The notes: generated from the sequence alone by a model not told the origin. Counted from the stretch's first letter, positions 1 to 5,630 are shown. The stretch: DNA of 12,061 nt from an uncultured Eubacteriales bacterium (GCA_902775835.1 CACYNZ010000086.1:1-12061); one strand, 5' to 3'. Translations and numbers: made by a program.

Positions 1-126
1 CGCAACAAACTGACGGATCCGAAGGATATGGTGAAAAACATGGGTATCCGCATGGCGTACAAAGCGGCCCGCACCGTGGACTACCAGAGCGTGCTGGGCA
101 TGAATGTGCTGACCATGCGCTTCTGA
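1..126 (+). CDS. 3' end of a truncated gene, possibly a HATPase_c_2-type C-terminus
   Basis: An open frame runs from the window edge to a TGA at 124-126, giving the last 41 residues of a protein whose start lies outside the window. The final residues (MGIRMAYKAARTVDYQ, then LGMNVLTMRF) can be laid against the C-terminal end of anti-sigma-type ATPase domains: a glycine, a hydrophobic helix, a Tyr, then a G-x-N-x-L strand. The next gene ends with the same layout (GLGLFLVRRLMDAV, then SGTNNLRITKHF). That similarity is the only clue, so the family call is inference. The next gene begins 10 bp downstream on the same strand, which suggests one transcript. It could equally belong to an unrelated family. 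Confidence 0.5.
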   Translation, partial: RNKLTDPKDMVKNMGIRMAYKAARTVDYQSVLGMNVLTMRF

Positions 127-136
127 CGGGAAGTTC

Positions 137-433
137 GTGGAACAGAAGCTGGATGCGGTCGGATGCGGCGGACGGCAGAAGGGTCAGGTCATGGTGGCCG
201 CCGAGGATATTGCGCGCTATGCCTGCGCCGGAAGCGGCAGCGTGACGGTGACATTCATGGATCACGGTATCTTCTACAATCCGCTGGAAGCGCCTGAACC
301 TGAGGTGCCCGTGGACCGGGAGGCGGATGAGGTCAGCGGACTGGGCCTGTTCCTGGTGCGCAGGCTGATGGACGCGGTGATCTACGAATATGTGAGCGGC
401 ACCAATAATCTGCGCATCACAAAGCATTTCTGA
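137..433 (+). CDS. Short, contracted anti-sigma-type ATP-binding protein (HATPase_c_2 / RsbW-like)
   Basis: A 98-residue protein starting at GTG 137 behind a weak GGGAAG. The second half matches the anti-sigma/serine-kinase ATPase family: a FMDHGIFYNPLEAP segment (D-x-G box, about residues 41-54), GLGLFLVRRLMDAV (G2 box, about 69-82), then a closing strand. Family members bind ATP in a Bergerat fold and regulate anti-sigma or phosphatase partners. This copy is shorter than the usual 125-140 residues. Where relatives have a helix of the type E-E-I-F-V-N-I, it reads AAEDIARYAC, so the N-box asparagine that coordinates magnesium is missing, and one strand after SGSG also seems lost. The contractions keep the frame. 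It may be a divergent non-ATPase version or a decaying gene. It lies 10 bp after the preceding partial gene. Confidence 0.6.
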   Translation: MEQKLDAVGCGGRQKGQVMVAAEDIARYACAGSGSVTVTFMDHGIFYNPLEAPEPEVPVDREADEVSGLGLFLVRRLMDAVIYEYVSGTNNLRITKHF

Positions 434-480
434 GACAACTGAAAAAGTCCCCGGGCCCCGGCAGCGTGGGGCACAGGGAA

Positions 481-527
481 ATGCCAGAAGGGGCCGGTGC
501 GGACTTGTCTGCACCGGCCCCTGGCAT
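481..527. terminator. Long hairpin between convergent genes, putative bidirectional terminator
   Basis: GGGGCCGGTGC (490-500) pairs perfectly with GCACCGGCCCC (511-521) around a 10-nt loop. An outer 6-bp stem (ATGCCA 481-486, TGGCAT 522-527) extends it past a three-base bulge. It lies in the 109-bp gap between the ends of the ATPase-like gene (433) and the glycosidase gene (543, minus). No clear T tract follows on the plus strand; on the minus strand a short TTT follows. The position and stem strength support a shared terminator, but the weak T tracts lower confidence. Confidence 0.5.
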
Positions 528-542
528 GTGGCTTCAAAACGG

Positions 543-1583
543 TTAACTTCTGCAGAGTGCGTCCACGATTTCCCTGTGGAGCACTTTTCCCGTGTGACGG
601 TCCATGAGCGCGAAACGTCCGCAGTCCCACCAGAAGCAGGGAATGCCTTGTTCGCGGGCTTTTTCTGTGAAACAGGCGGCGTGACGGGCACGGGCGGCGG
701 TGTTCTGCTTGTCCTCCGAGCCAAACTCGCCGATCATGAGCGGCGCGCCGTGCTTTGCGGCAAAGGCGGAAAGCGCGGTCATGAGCGCATCGATCTGGGC
801 ATGGTCCGCGTCGGTGCCCCAGGTATCCCGGAGCGGATGGGTGTCGGACCGGAGCCAGCAGAATCCCTGGGGATCGTAGTTGTGGACCTGGAGGATGATC
901 CGGCCAGTGTCCGTATCCGCGGGCATCCGGAACGCGTTAAGTGTTCTGGGGGTATGGCCGGCGGAATAGGACTGGAGCGACAGAATCCGCGCGGCATTAT
1001 ATCCGCCGCAGGCGCGGACAGCATCCACGAAACGCTGATGCCATCTGTTGTGCGCGCTGTAGGCGTCATCATCCATGGTCTCAGACCAGTGTTCCTTTCC
1101 GTCGAGCATTTCATTGAACGCCTCGAATACGAGCTTCTCCCCGGTCCCGACAAAGCGCTCCGCGATCTGGCGCCAGAGGTATTCGAAACGCTCTCCATAC
1201 CGTTCATGGCACATGCCCGTCGCCTGAAGCCAGCCGTGGGAGCCGGCATCATGATGGACATTGAGCATGCATACCATCCCGGCATCAAGAATCCAGCCGG
1301 TGATTTCCTCCACACGGTCCAGCCAGGCCGGGTCAATCCTGCCGTCGCAGTCGAGGTGCTGTACCCAGGTCACCGGCAGACGGACCGCGTCGAAGCCCGC
1401 GTCCTGCACGGCATGAATCAGGCTTTTGGTGACAGGGGGATTGTTCCAGGCGGTTTCGGCTTCCCTGGGGGAAACGATTTCACCGCTTTTCACATCACGC
1501 TTTATGGCATCCAGCGTGTTTCCAAGATTCCAGCCGGCGTGAATCCGGGCGGCAAGACGCTGGGCGGGGGTAAGGTTTGGCAT
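543..1583 (-). CDS. Glycoside hydrolase family 5 (cellulase/endoglucanase-type), cytoplasmic
   Basis: A 346-residue TIM-barrel glycosidase. The start at 1583 is fixed by GGAGG six bases upstream; an in-frame extension to 1793 has no ribosome site and non-protein-like composition. Family 5 landmarks appear in order: GWNLGNTLDA (17-26), VRLPVTW (67-73), NVHHD (108-112), FNEM with acid/base Glu158, HNYDP (234-238), and IGEFGS with nucleophile Glu286, then a Trp-rich FWWDCG near the end. The family hydrolyses beta-1,4-glucans, mannans or related beta-glucosides by a retaining mechanism. The protein starts almost directly with the catalytic domain and has no signal peptide, anchor or binding module, so it probably acts on imported oligosaccharides in the cytoplasm. 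The substrate cannot be read from the sequence. It has its own promoter (1676-1703). Confidence 0.9.
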   Translation of the reverse strand: MPNLTPAQRLAARIHAGWNLGNTLDAIKRDVKSGEIVSPREAETAWNNPPVTKSLIHAVQDAGFDAVRLPVTWVQHLDCDGRIDPAWLDRVEEITGWILDAGMVCMLNVHHDAGSHGWLQATGMCHERYGERFEYLWRQIAERFVGTGEKLVFEAFNEMLDGKEHWSETMDDDAYSAHNRWHQRFVDAVRACGGYNAARILSLQSYSAGHTPRTLNAFRMPADTDTGRIILQVHNYDPQGFCWLRSDTHPLRDTWGTDADHAQIDALMTALSAFAAKHGAPLMIGEFGSEDKQNTAARARHAACFTEKAREQGIPCFWWDCGRFALMDRHTGKVLHREIVDALCRS

Positions 1584-1635
1584 GGTGCTCCTCCGTTCTG
1601 CAGATGGACGCAGGTCCAGACAGCATGTCAGTTTC

Positions 1636-1648
1636 ATGTCCAGGACAT
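1636..1648. repeat. Perfect palindrome in the glycosidase leader
   Basis: ATGTCC-A-GGACAT is a perfect 13-bp palindrome about 30 bp downstream of the proposed -10. It is the same size and form as the palindrome at 1671-1683 but differs in sequence. It could be a second protein-binding site, or chance. Confidence 0.25.
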
Positions 1649-1670
1649 ATGACCTTACGCTTTCCTGGCG

Positions 1671-1683
1671 GGTAGAGTCTACC
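1671..1683. promoter_or_regulatory. Perfect palindrome over the -10 of the glycosidase promoter (operator candidate)
   Basis: GGTAGA-G-TCTACC is a perfect 13-bp palindrome covering the proposed -10 box. A repressor bound here would block the glycosidase promoter. No LacI-type regulator is encoded nearby, so the binding protein is unknown. Confidence 0.4.
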
Positions 1684-1703
1684 ACATTTTTTCTCCATGT
1701 CGA
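1676..1703 (-). promoter_or_regulatory. Putative sigma-A promoter of the glycosidase gene
   Basis: Read on the minus strand, TCGACA (1703-1698) is followed after 16 bp by TAGACT (1681-1676), in the right order for a promoter feeding the glycosidase start at 1583. This gives a leader of roughly 85 nt. The match is moderate (5/6 and 4/6 to consensus). Confidence 0.45.
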
Positions 1704-1751
1704 CCTGCCGGAAAATGTGCGCCCGGAACCGGGGGCGGCAGAGCAGGAACA

Positions 1752-1781
1752 GAAAAAAGCCGGATTCTCCGGAACCCGGCT
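1752..1781 (-). terminator. Intrinsic terminator of the EamA transporter gene
   Basis: On the minus strand, AGCCGG-G-TTC, a CGGA loop, then GAA-T-CCGGCT forms a 10-bp stem with one G-U pair, followed directly by six Ts. It lies 43 bp beyond the transporter stop (1824) and separates it from the glycosidase gene, so the two minus-strand genes are probably not cotranscribed by default. Confidence 0.8.
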
Positions 1782-1823
1782 GTTATGAAACATGAATGAA
1801 CGATGTCAGATGCGGGGGAGCGC

Positions 1824-2693
1824 TTATTCCGGCTGATCACGGTTGACCATCCATGTGCCCGCAATCATGATCAGAAGCGCAACGAAGAACAGTACGCCCG
1901 GTATCTCGCGGAAGATGATGAAGGACAGAAGCACCCCGACAAAAGGCGCGATGGCGTAATAGGCGCTGGTCTTCGCGGCGCCGAGATATCGCTGGGCATA
2001 CACATAGAAGTAGATGCTCAGGCCGTAGGCCACAAACCCGAGCAGCAGAATTTTTAGTATGTCGCCCCATGCGGGCAGGGCTTCGCCGGCCGCCAGACCG
2101 ATGATCACCGAACCAATACCGGAACCGAAGCCCTTGATCACCACGATCTCCAGCGGATCACTCTTTGACAGGCAGCGGGTGCAGTTGTTCTCCAGTCCCC
2201 AGCAGACACAGGCCAGAAGCACGAACAGCGAGCCGATGGAAAAGCGGAAGCAGCCGGCGTCTTCCACCGACAGAAGGATGCTGGACAGGGTGATCAGACC
2301 AATGGCGGTCCAGAGGCGTTTCCCGATCTTCTCCCCGAAAAGGAGCATTGCGATGAGAGAGGTGGCGACGATCTCAAAGTTGTTGAGCAGGGAGGCGTTC
2401 GCTGCCGTGGTGCGCTTAAGGCCGATCATCAGGAAGATGGGCGCTGCGATGTCCAGCACGACCATGCCCAGCGTGTATTGAAGATCCTTTCCCGTCAGCC
2501 GCATTTCCTGTTTTCCGTGTCCTGCCCTGCTGCGGACAAGGCCCATGACAGCCATGCCGATGCCCGCGCCCAGATACAGGAAGCCGGCCATTATGGTGGG
2601 CGGCACGTTCTGCAGCAGCAGCTTGGAAACCGGTGCATTCAGTGCATACAGGGCAGCGGCCAGCATGGCGGCCAGGGCAGAATGGTGAACCAT
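1824..2693 (-). CDS. EamA/DMT-family membrane transporter
   Basis: A 289-residue, very hydrophobic protein with about ten membrane helices arranged as two EamA repeats (roughly residues 5-135 and 145-280). Typical signatures are ALNAPVSKLLL near the N-terminus, LLNNFEIVATSLIAMLLFGE at the end of repeat 1, and YYAIAPFVGVLLSFIIFREI at the end of repeat 2. Drug/metabolite transporters of this type export small metabolites or amino acids; the substrate cannot be told from sequence. The start at 2693 is preceded by a purine-rich AAGGAGGGGAAAGGAA; Met10 is a possible later start. It is divergent from a TetR gene (2864) that is the obvious candidate regulator. It has its own promoter at 2771-2799 and an intrinsic terminator at 1752-1781. 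Confidence 0.88.
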   Translation of the reverse strand: MVHHSALAAMLAAALYALNAPVSKLLLQNVPPTIMAGFLYLGAGIGMAVMGLVRSRAGHGKQEMRLTGKDLQYTLGMVVLDIAAPIFLMIGLKRTTAANASLLNNFEIVATSLIAMLLFGEKIGKRLWTAIGLITLSSILLSVEDAGCFRFSIGSLFVLLACVCWGLENNCTRCLSKSDPLEIVVIKGFGSGIGSVIIGLAAGEALPAWGDILKILLLGFVAYGLSIYFYVYAQRYLGAAKTSAYYAIAPFVGVLLSFIIFREIPGVLFFVALLIMIAGTWMVNRDQPE

Positions 2694-2710
2694 GGCTTCC
2701 TTTCCCCTCC

Positions 2711-2739
2711 TTGACGCACAGACATTATTTCCGTATGAT
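2711..2739 (+). promoter_or_regulatory. Promoter of the TetR/FMN-protein gene pair
   Basis: TTGACG (2711-2716), a 17-bp spacer and TATGAT (2734-2739) form a near-consensus sigma-A promoter pointing at the TetR gene. Its expected start site, about 2746, gives a leader near 118 nt. It sits upstream of, and faces, the minus-strand promoter of the transporter. Confidence 0.65.
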
Positions 2740-2751
2740 TGATCCGTTACC

Positions 2752-2764
2752 GAACATTGTGTTC
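2752..2764. promoter_or_regulatory. Operator-like palindrome between two facing promoters
   Basis: GAACA-TTG-TGTTC is a perfect inverted repeat lying just past the -10 boxes of both opposing promoters, where a bound TetR-type dimer could block both. It is the best operator candidate in this divergent gap. Confidence 0.45.
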
Positions 2765-2770
2765 ACATTG

Positions 2771-2799
2771 ATTATAGGGAGCAATTCCGGCGTCAGCAA
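2771..2799 (-). promoter_or_regulatory. Promoter of the EamA transporter gene
   Basis: On the minus strand, TTGCTG (2799-2794), a 17-bp spacer and a perfect TATAAT (2776-2771) point at the transporter. The expected start is about 2764, inside the palindrome at 2752-2764. Confidence 0.65.
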
Positions 2800-2810
2800 G
2801 AATCAGAAAT

Positions 2811-2840
2811 CCTGATGTATCCGATACGGAACAGATCAGG
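2811..2840. repeat. Nested inverted repeats upstream of the TetR gene
   Basis: CCTGAT (2811-2816) and ATCAGG (2835-2840) flank a perfect 11-bp palindrome, GTATC-C-GATAC (2817-2827). The block lies in the TetR leader, just upstream of the -35 of the transporter promoter. It could be a second operator or a leader RNA hairpin. Confidence 0.3.
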
Positions 2841-2863
2841 GTAAACTGTTCGGGGAGGAGCCT

Positions 2864-3406
2864 ATGGACCGCAGACAGAGAAAAAGCAGACAGGCCATTT
2901 TCAGGGCCTTTATGGAACTTCTGAAGCACGAAAGTTACTCGAAAATTACCGTTCAGGAGATCATCGATCAGGCGGATGTGGGCAGGACAACCTTCTATAC
3001 GCATTTTGAGACCAAGGATGCCCTGCTGAAGTCGTTCTGCGGGGAGATCTTTGAGCATGTGTTTTCCGAGAATCTGAACAGGGAAAAGACCCATGACTTT
3101 TCGGGCGAGCATGACACGAAAGCCAGGGTCACGCATATCCTGTATCACCTGCGGGAACACATGGCGTATCTGCCCGGCATTCTGTCCGGAGACAGTGATG
3201 CGTTCTTTATGGATTATTTCAAGGAGCGTCTTTCCGTGCTGTTCTCGGCATCCGTCCGGGCATCGGAAGGGGTTCTGTACGATTATGCGCTCAACCATAC
3301 AGTGAATGATTTCGCCGAAACCATCCGCTGGTGGGCCAGACACAGTGAGTATTCCCCGGAGGAAATCAGCGCATTCTTTTTTGAGACAGCGCCGGGGATG
3401 GACTGA
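2864..3406 (+). CDS. TetR/AcrR-family transcriptional regulator
   Basis: A 180-residue regulator with a strong GGGGAGGAG site just before the ATG. The N-terminal DNA-binding domain is classical: helix 1 around KSRQAIFRAFMELL (7-20), then ITVQEIIDQADVGRTTFYTHF (28-48), which is the TetR helix-turn-helix. The C-terminal half is predicted helical and ends with a segment like FAETIRWWARHSEYSPEEIS, typical of the TetR_C group seen in DhaS-like regulators, where it forms the ligand pocket and dimer face. It is divergent from an EamA transporter, which suggests ligand-controlled repression of that gene and perhaps of its own operon; this is inferred from gene order. A FMN-binding protein gene follows 73 bp downstream on the same strand. 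Confidence 0.9.
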   Translation: MDRRQRKSRQAIFRAFMELLKHESYSKITVQEIIDQADVGRTTFYTHFETKDALLKSFCGEIFEHVFSENLNREKTHDFSGEHDTKARVTHILYHLREHMAYLPGILSGDSDAFFMDYFKERLSVLFSASVRASEGVLYDYALNHTVNDFAETIRWWARHSEYSPEEISAFFFETAPGMD

Positions 3407-3408
3407 AA

Positions 3409-3424
3409 ACCCGGTCAGCCGGGT
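3409..3424 (+). other. Small hairpin in the TetR-FMN protein gap
   Basis: ACCCGG-TCAG-CCGGGT is a perfect 6-bp stem with a four-base loop, three bases after the TetR stop codon. No T tract follows, so it is not a standard terminator. It may stabilise the upstream transcript. A second small hairpin, ATGT-CGAA-ACAT, lies at about 3433-3444. Confidence 0.3.
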
Positions 3425-3479
3425 GCGGTGATATGTCGAAACATCCATGAACCAGTTCGGAAGGGAGTCGGGACAGGCT

Positions 3480-3956
3480 ATGACAAAGGAAGAAATGATG
3501 CATCTTGTGAACCGGTCTCTGTTCGCAACCATCGGGTATACCGATGAGTTTGGCAGACCCAATGTCCGCAGGGTGTTCTGCACATGGCACAGGGGACTGG
3601 GCAGACACCTGATCTCGACAAACACAGGCTCTTCCCATGTGCAGAGTCTGATGAAGAATGAAAACGCCTGTCTGTATTTTTCAGATGATTCGACTTTTGA
3701 AGGGATCTGCCTGTTCGGAAGCGCGGCCGTTCATTTTGAAAGAGCGTACAGGGAACTCCTCTGGCATGAGGAAGATGTGAAATACTATCCGAAAGGCGTG
3801 GAGGATGAAGACTACTGCGTGATCGAGTTTACCGCTGAAAGCGGACGCTTTTACCGCTATGACGGGAAGGGCGATCTGTCCGCGGCTGAGATTGCGGCAT
3901 TTGACGCGGGCAGGGAATATGAAGACGGCTATCATTCCGTGCATGGAAATGGCTGA
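3480..3956 (+). CDS. FMN-binding split-barrel protein (pyridoxamine 5'-phosphate oxidase-like)
   Basis: A 158-residue protein from ATG 3480; an in-frame ATG at 3447 has no ribosome site and is preceded by a small hairpin, so the later start is preferred, though GGGAG lies a rather long 12 bases upstream. The PPOX-like fold is suggested by an N-terminal helix, then SLFATIGYTDEFGRPNVRRV (first barrel strands), a STNTGSSHVQSLMKNENACL segment resembling the flavin phosphate-binding region, and CLFGSAAVHFE. Family members bind FMN or F420/heme and reduce small substrates; the substrate here is unknown. The C-terminal 50 residues include ESGRFYRYDGKGDLS. It follows the TetR gene by 73 bp and is probably cotranscribed with it. 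Confidence 0.75.
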   Translation: MTKEEMMHLVNRSLFATIGYTDEFGRPNVRRVFCTWHRGLGRHLISTNTGSSHVQSLMKNENACLYFSDDSTFEGICLFGSAAVHFERAYRELLWHEEDVKYYPKGVEDEDYCVIEFTAESGRFYRYDGKGDLSAAEIAAFDAGREYEDGYHSVHGNG

Positions 3957-4179
3957 GGCGCATGCTCTGCCCGAATGGGGAAACAGGTTCCGGAAGGACA
4001 TTGATCCAGGCATGCTCATGGAAGCACCGGCGCAGGGGCATTGCGGGATCTGAGAATATTGTTTTGTCTTTCATTTCATTTTTACCTGCTACATGGAGCT
4101 CGCGGTCTGTATAACAGGGTGTATGGAGCGTAAGGCTCCGACATGAGAGAATGAAGAATGAAAGGCAGGATCATAGATT
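3957..4179. other. Gap with no recognised gene
   Basis: This 223-bp stretch has no supported coding frame. It contains a T-rich segment around 4069-4084 and a small hairpin, GGAGC-GTAAG-GCTCC (4125-4139), 40 bp before the small ORF at 4180. A TATAAC at 4110 could be a -10 element for that ORF, but no good -35 is present at the usual distance. Confidence 0.4.
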
Positions 4180-4347
4180 ATGTATAACATGACAAAAGCT
4201 GAACGTGCACACCATGACATGCTTAAGGTACGTGCGAATATGGCCGCAGCGTATCATATGGCCGGGAAGATGTCCGATGAGGAATGCAGCGCAATCAAGG
4301 CCGAATACTTTGCCTTCTCATGCTCCATGAGAAAAAAGTACGGCTGA
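4180..4347 (+). CDS. Small 55-residue protein of unknown function
   Basis: An ATG at 4180 opens a 55-residue frame ending in TGA at 4345. An AGGA lies nine bases upstream of the start. The product is charged and predicted helical: MTKAERAHHDMLKVRANM, an Ala-rich stretch AAAYHMAGKM, then SDEECSAIKAEYFAFS and a basic end RKKYG. It has two Cys and several Met and no membrane segment. Start, length and amino acid make-up look like a genuine small protein rather than random frame, but I do not recognise a family. It stands alone between the FMN protein gene and the XRE regulator. A possible terminator follows at 4443-4471. Confidence 0.55.
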   Translation: MYNMTKAERAHHDMLKVRANMAAAYHMAGKMSDEECSAIKAEYFAFSCSMRKKYG

Positions 4348-4442
4348 TCAGAGATCGCCCCAATGAAATGGACGCATGTTTTCCGGAACATGAGACCTGG
4401 AGTTCAGGATACGGATTCCCTCCTGTCCTGATCGTGCGGAAG

Positions 4443-4471
4443 CCGGATTCCGTGTCCGGATCGGTTTTTTT
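4443..4471 (+). terminator. Possible intrinsic terminator after the small ORF
   Basis: CCGGA (4443-4447) pairs with TCCGG (4455-4459), and a run of seven Ts starts at 4465 after a five-base gap. An alternative stem, CGGAA (4437-4441) with TTCCG (4448-4452), competes with it. The T run is convincing; the stem is short. Confidence 0.45.
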
Positions 4472-4519
4472 CCGGGCTGCCAGGCGCATCTGAAGCGTTC
4501 TCCGGGCTAATGCAACTTC

Positions 4520-4556
4520 AGGTTGCGGAAAAGCAAACTGAGGTTGGTGGAAAAGC
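4520..4556 (+). repeat. Two direct repeats upstream of the XRE gene (operator candidate)
   Basis: AGGTTGCGGAAAAGC (4520-4534) and AGGTTGGTGGAAAAGC (4541-4556) are near-identical direct repeats 21 bp apart, about two helical turns, so both present the same face of the DNA. A short dyad, GCAAC-TTCAG-GTTGC (4512-4526), overlaps the first copy. They lie just upstream of a TATACT -10 (4572-4577), a plausible autoregulatory site for the following regulator. Confidence 0.45.
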
Positions 4557-4571
4557 GGCCGGTCCATACGG

Positions 4572-4577
4572 TATACT
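4572..4577 (+). promoter_or_regulatory. Putative -10 of the XRE gene
   Basis: TATACT lies 23 bp before the start codon at 4601, which leaves a very short leader that still contains the AAGGAGGT ribosome site. No good -35 sits 16-18 bp upstream; TTGGTG (4544-4549) is 22 bp away. The promoter may therefore depend on an activator. Confidence 0.35.
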
Positions 4578-4600
4578 CCTTCTGCAAGGAGGTCGATACA

Positions 4601-5131
4601 ATGAGTTTCGGAGAAAACCTGCAGACGATCCGCAGAAAGCATCAGCTCTCACAGGAGGGGCTGGCGGACATGCTGGGCGTGAGCAGACAGGCTGTGTCCA
4701 AGTGGGAGCATGGAGAAGGATATCCTGAAGTGGAGAAGCTTCTGCTTCTGTCCAAAAAGCTGAGTGTTTCCCTGGACAGCCTGCTGGGCGAAGAAAGCAT
4801 GGCAGCTCCTTCCGGGGAAGCGAAGCCTTCCGATACCATCCGGATCATTTCACCGCATGAGGGCGTCATCATGCAGGCGTCAAAAGTCACCCGCTCCCAG
4901 CAGTTCAGGGGCGGCAGAAACAGTCCCAGGTTCGCATTGTATGCATCCGAAGGGAAGGAAACGGGCCTGCTGAATGCGCAGAACACGTTCCTCGCCTGGT
5001 ACAGGAACCTGGAAGACGTAACAAAGGAAATGACAGGAATACAGAAGGCCATGGAAGCAGGTGCGGCTTCCTATACGCTTGAGTACAGCGTGAAGTGCAG
5101 GCAGAACCTGCTGAGGACAATCGAGGACTGA
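4601..5131 (+). CDS. XRE-family transcriptional regulator with C-terminal sensor-like domain
   Basis: A 176-residue protein starting at ATG 4601, chosen because AAGGAGGT lies eight bases upstream; the frame remains open further 5' but without a ribosome site. Residues 1-60 form a standard Cro/C1-type helix-turn-helix: FGENLQTIRRKHQLSQEGLA, then MLGVSRQAVSKWEHGEGYPE, followed by a helical end at LGEES. After a polar linker comes a beta-rich domain of about 100 residues (DTIRIISPHEGVI, FALYASEGK, TFLAWYRNLEDV) that also occurs in other Firmicutes XRE proteins but whose ligand is unknown. It is not a phage repressor by context. The direct repeats just upstream suggest autoregulation. A strong hairpin at 5245-5274 probably ends its transcript. 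Confidence 0.85.
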   Translation: MSFGENLQTIRRKHQLSQEGLADMLGVSRQAVSKWEHGEGYPEVEKLLLLSKKLSVSLDSLLGEESMAAPSGEAKPSDTIRIISPHEGVIMQASKVTRSQQFRGGRNSPRFALYASEGKETGLLNAQNTFLAWYRNLEDVTKEMTGIQKAMEAGAASYTLEYSVKCRQNLLRTIED

Positions 5132-5223
5132 ATATCTATCGCGGACGGCAGTCTGTTCCGGAAAATAACCGGGGAAGACTGCCGGAAGTCGGATCACAGA
5201 AATACCCTGGTGAAGAAATCAGC

Positions 5224-5496
5224 ATGATGTATGATCCAGTGAAAAATGCGCCTCCGGGAAACCGGAGGCGCATTCTGTTATCAGGCGTCCATGAACTGGA
5301 ACAGGTAAACGGCGGGGCCGTCATTGGCTCTCCGCGTGATGTGGAAATGTGGAAAAAAAGGAAACTGGAAGAGCAGCGCAGGGATCTGCATGAGCGTACC
5401 ATAGCCCTGCAGGAGCAGGCTGCACTGGAGCAGGCGAATGCGGATGCGCGTATCAAGGAAGAGATGCGCAGGCATCGCGAGGAACTGGGGCTCTGA
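5224..5496 (+). CDS. Doubtful 90-residue ORF with coiled-coil C-terminus
   Basis: An open frame from ATG 5224 encodes 90 residues. The last 49 (from Met42) are strongly charged and heptad-like (KKRKLEEQRRDLHERTIALQ, then EQAALEQANADARIKEEMRR), consistent with a coiled coil, and codon use there resembles neighbouring genes. The first part is encoded across a perfect 13-bp terminator-like hairpin and has no clear ribosome site, which argues against translation from 5224. It could be a small real protein started later (for example Met42 at 5347), or the 3' remnant of a larger gene such as a phage or structural protein. No family was recognised. Confidence 0.3.
   Translation: MMYDPVKNAPPGNRRRILLSGVHELEQVNGGAVIGSPRDVEMWKKRKLEEQRRDLHERTIALQEQAALEQANADARIKEEMRRHREELGL
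5245..5274. terminator. 13-bp GAAA-loop hairpin, terminator of the XRE gene
   Basis: AATGCGCCTCCGG and its exact complement flank a GAAA loop, with an A run just before and TTCTGTT after. This is a textbook intrinsic terminator shape that could work on both strands, although the downstream T run is interrupted. It lies 114 bp after the XRE stop and inside the first third of the ORF at 5224-5496. Confidence 0.7.
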
Positions 5497-5533
5497 TCCC
5501 CGGCAAACCCAGAAGTAGATAGTTTCAGGTGTT

Positions 5534-5568
5534 CTGCTGATCTGCCAGGATCAGCAGTTATTTTCTTT
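5534..5568 (+). terminator. Intrinsic terminator upstream of the second TetR gene
   Basis: CTGCTGATC (5534-5542), a TGCCAG loop and GATCAGCAG (5549-5557) form a perfect 9-bp stem followed by TTATTTTCTTT. The T tract runs into the -35 box of the next promoter (5566), so this terminator also isolates the TetR-DUF998 unit. Confidence 0.85.
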
Positions 5569-5594
5569 ACAAAACTAATACATGTTAGTATAAT
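5566..5594 (+). promoter_or_regulatory. Promoter of the TetR-DUF998 operon
   Basis: TTTACA (5566-5571), a 17-bp spacer and a perfect TATAAT (5589-5594) form a strong sigma-A promoter with a leader of about 30 nt. Confidence 0.75.
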
Positions 5595-5600
5595 CACTAA
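5574..5600. promoter_or_regulatory. Three evenly spaced ACTAA half-sites over the promoter (TetR operator candidate)
   Basis: ACTAA (5574-5578), TTAGT (5585-5589) and ACTAA (5596-5600) alternate in direction with 6-bp gaps. The first pair forms the 16-bp dyad ACTAATACATGTTAGT inside the promoter spacer; the second pair spans the -10. Placement directly over the promoter of a TetR gene suggests negative autoregulation, possibly by two dimers sharing the middle half-site. Confidence 0.6.
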
Positions 5601-5630
5601 TATAAATAAGTTTATGGAGAAGGTGTGAAG

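Noticed and set aside
528..1652. 374-codon plus-strand open frame opposite the glycosidase gene
   Set aside because: It is the mirror of the family 5 glycosidase, which has all catalytic motifs and a good ribosome site; the plus frame has neither a domain nor a start signal.
3447..3479. Upstream ATG for the FMN-binding protein
   Set aside because: No ribosome site, and a small ATGT-CGAA-ACAT hairpin lies directly before it; the family fold begins after Met12.
2747..3625. 292-codon minus-strand open frame across the TetR gene
   Set aside because: It runs antisense to TetR and the FMN protein, with Cys/Pro/His-rich composition and no ribosome site.
4158..4187. Nine-codon leader-like ORF overlapping the start of the 55-aa gene
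   Set aside because: No ribosome site, no regulatory codon pattern and no attenuator hairpin follow.
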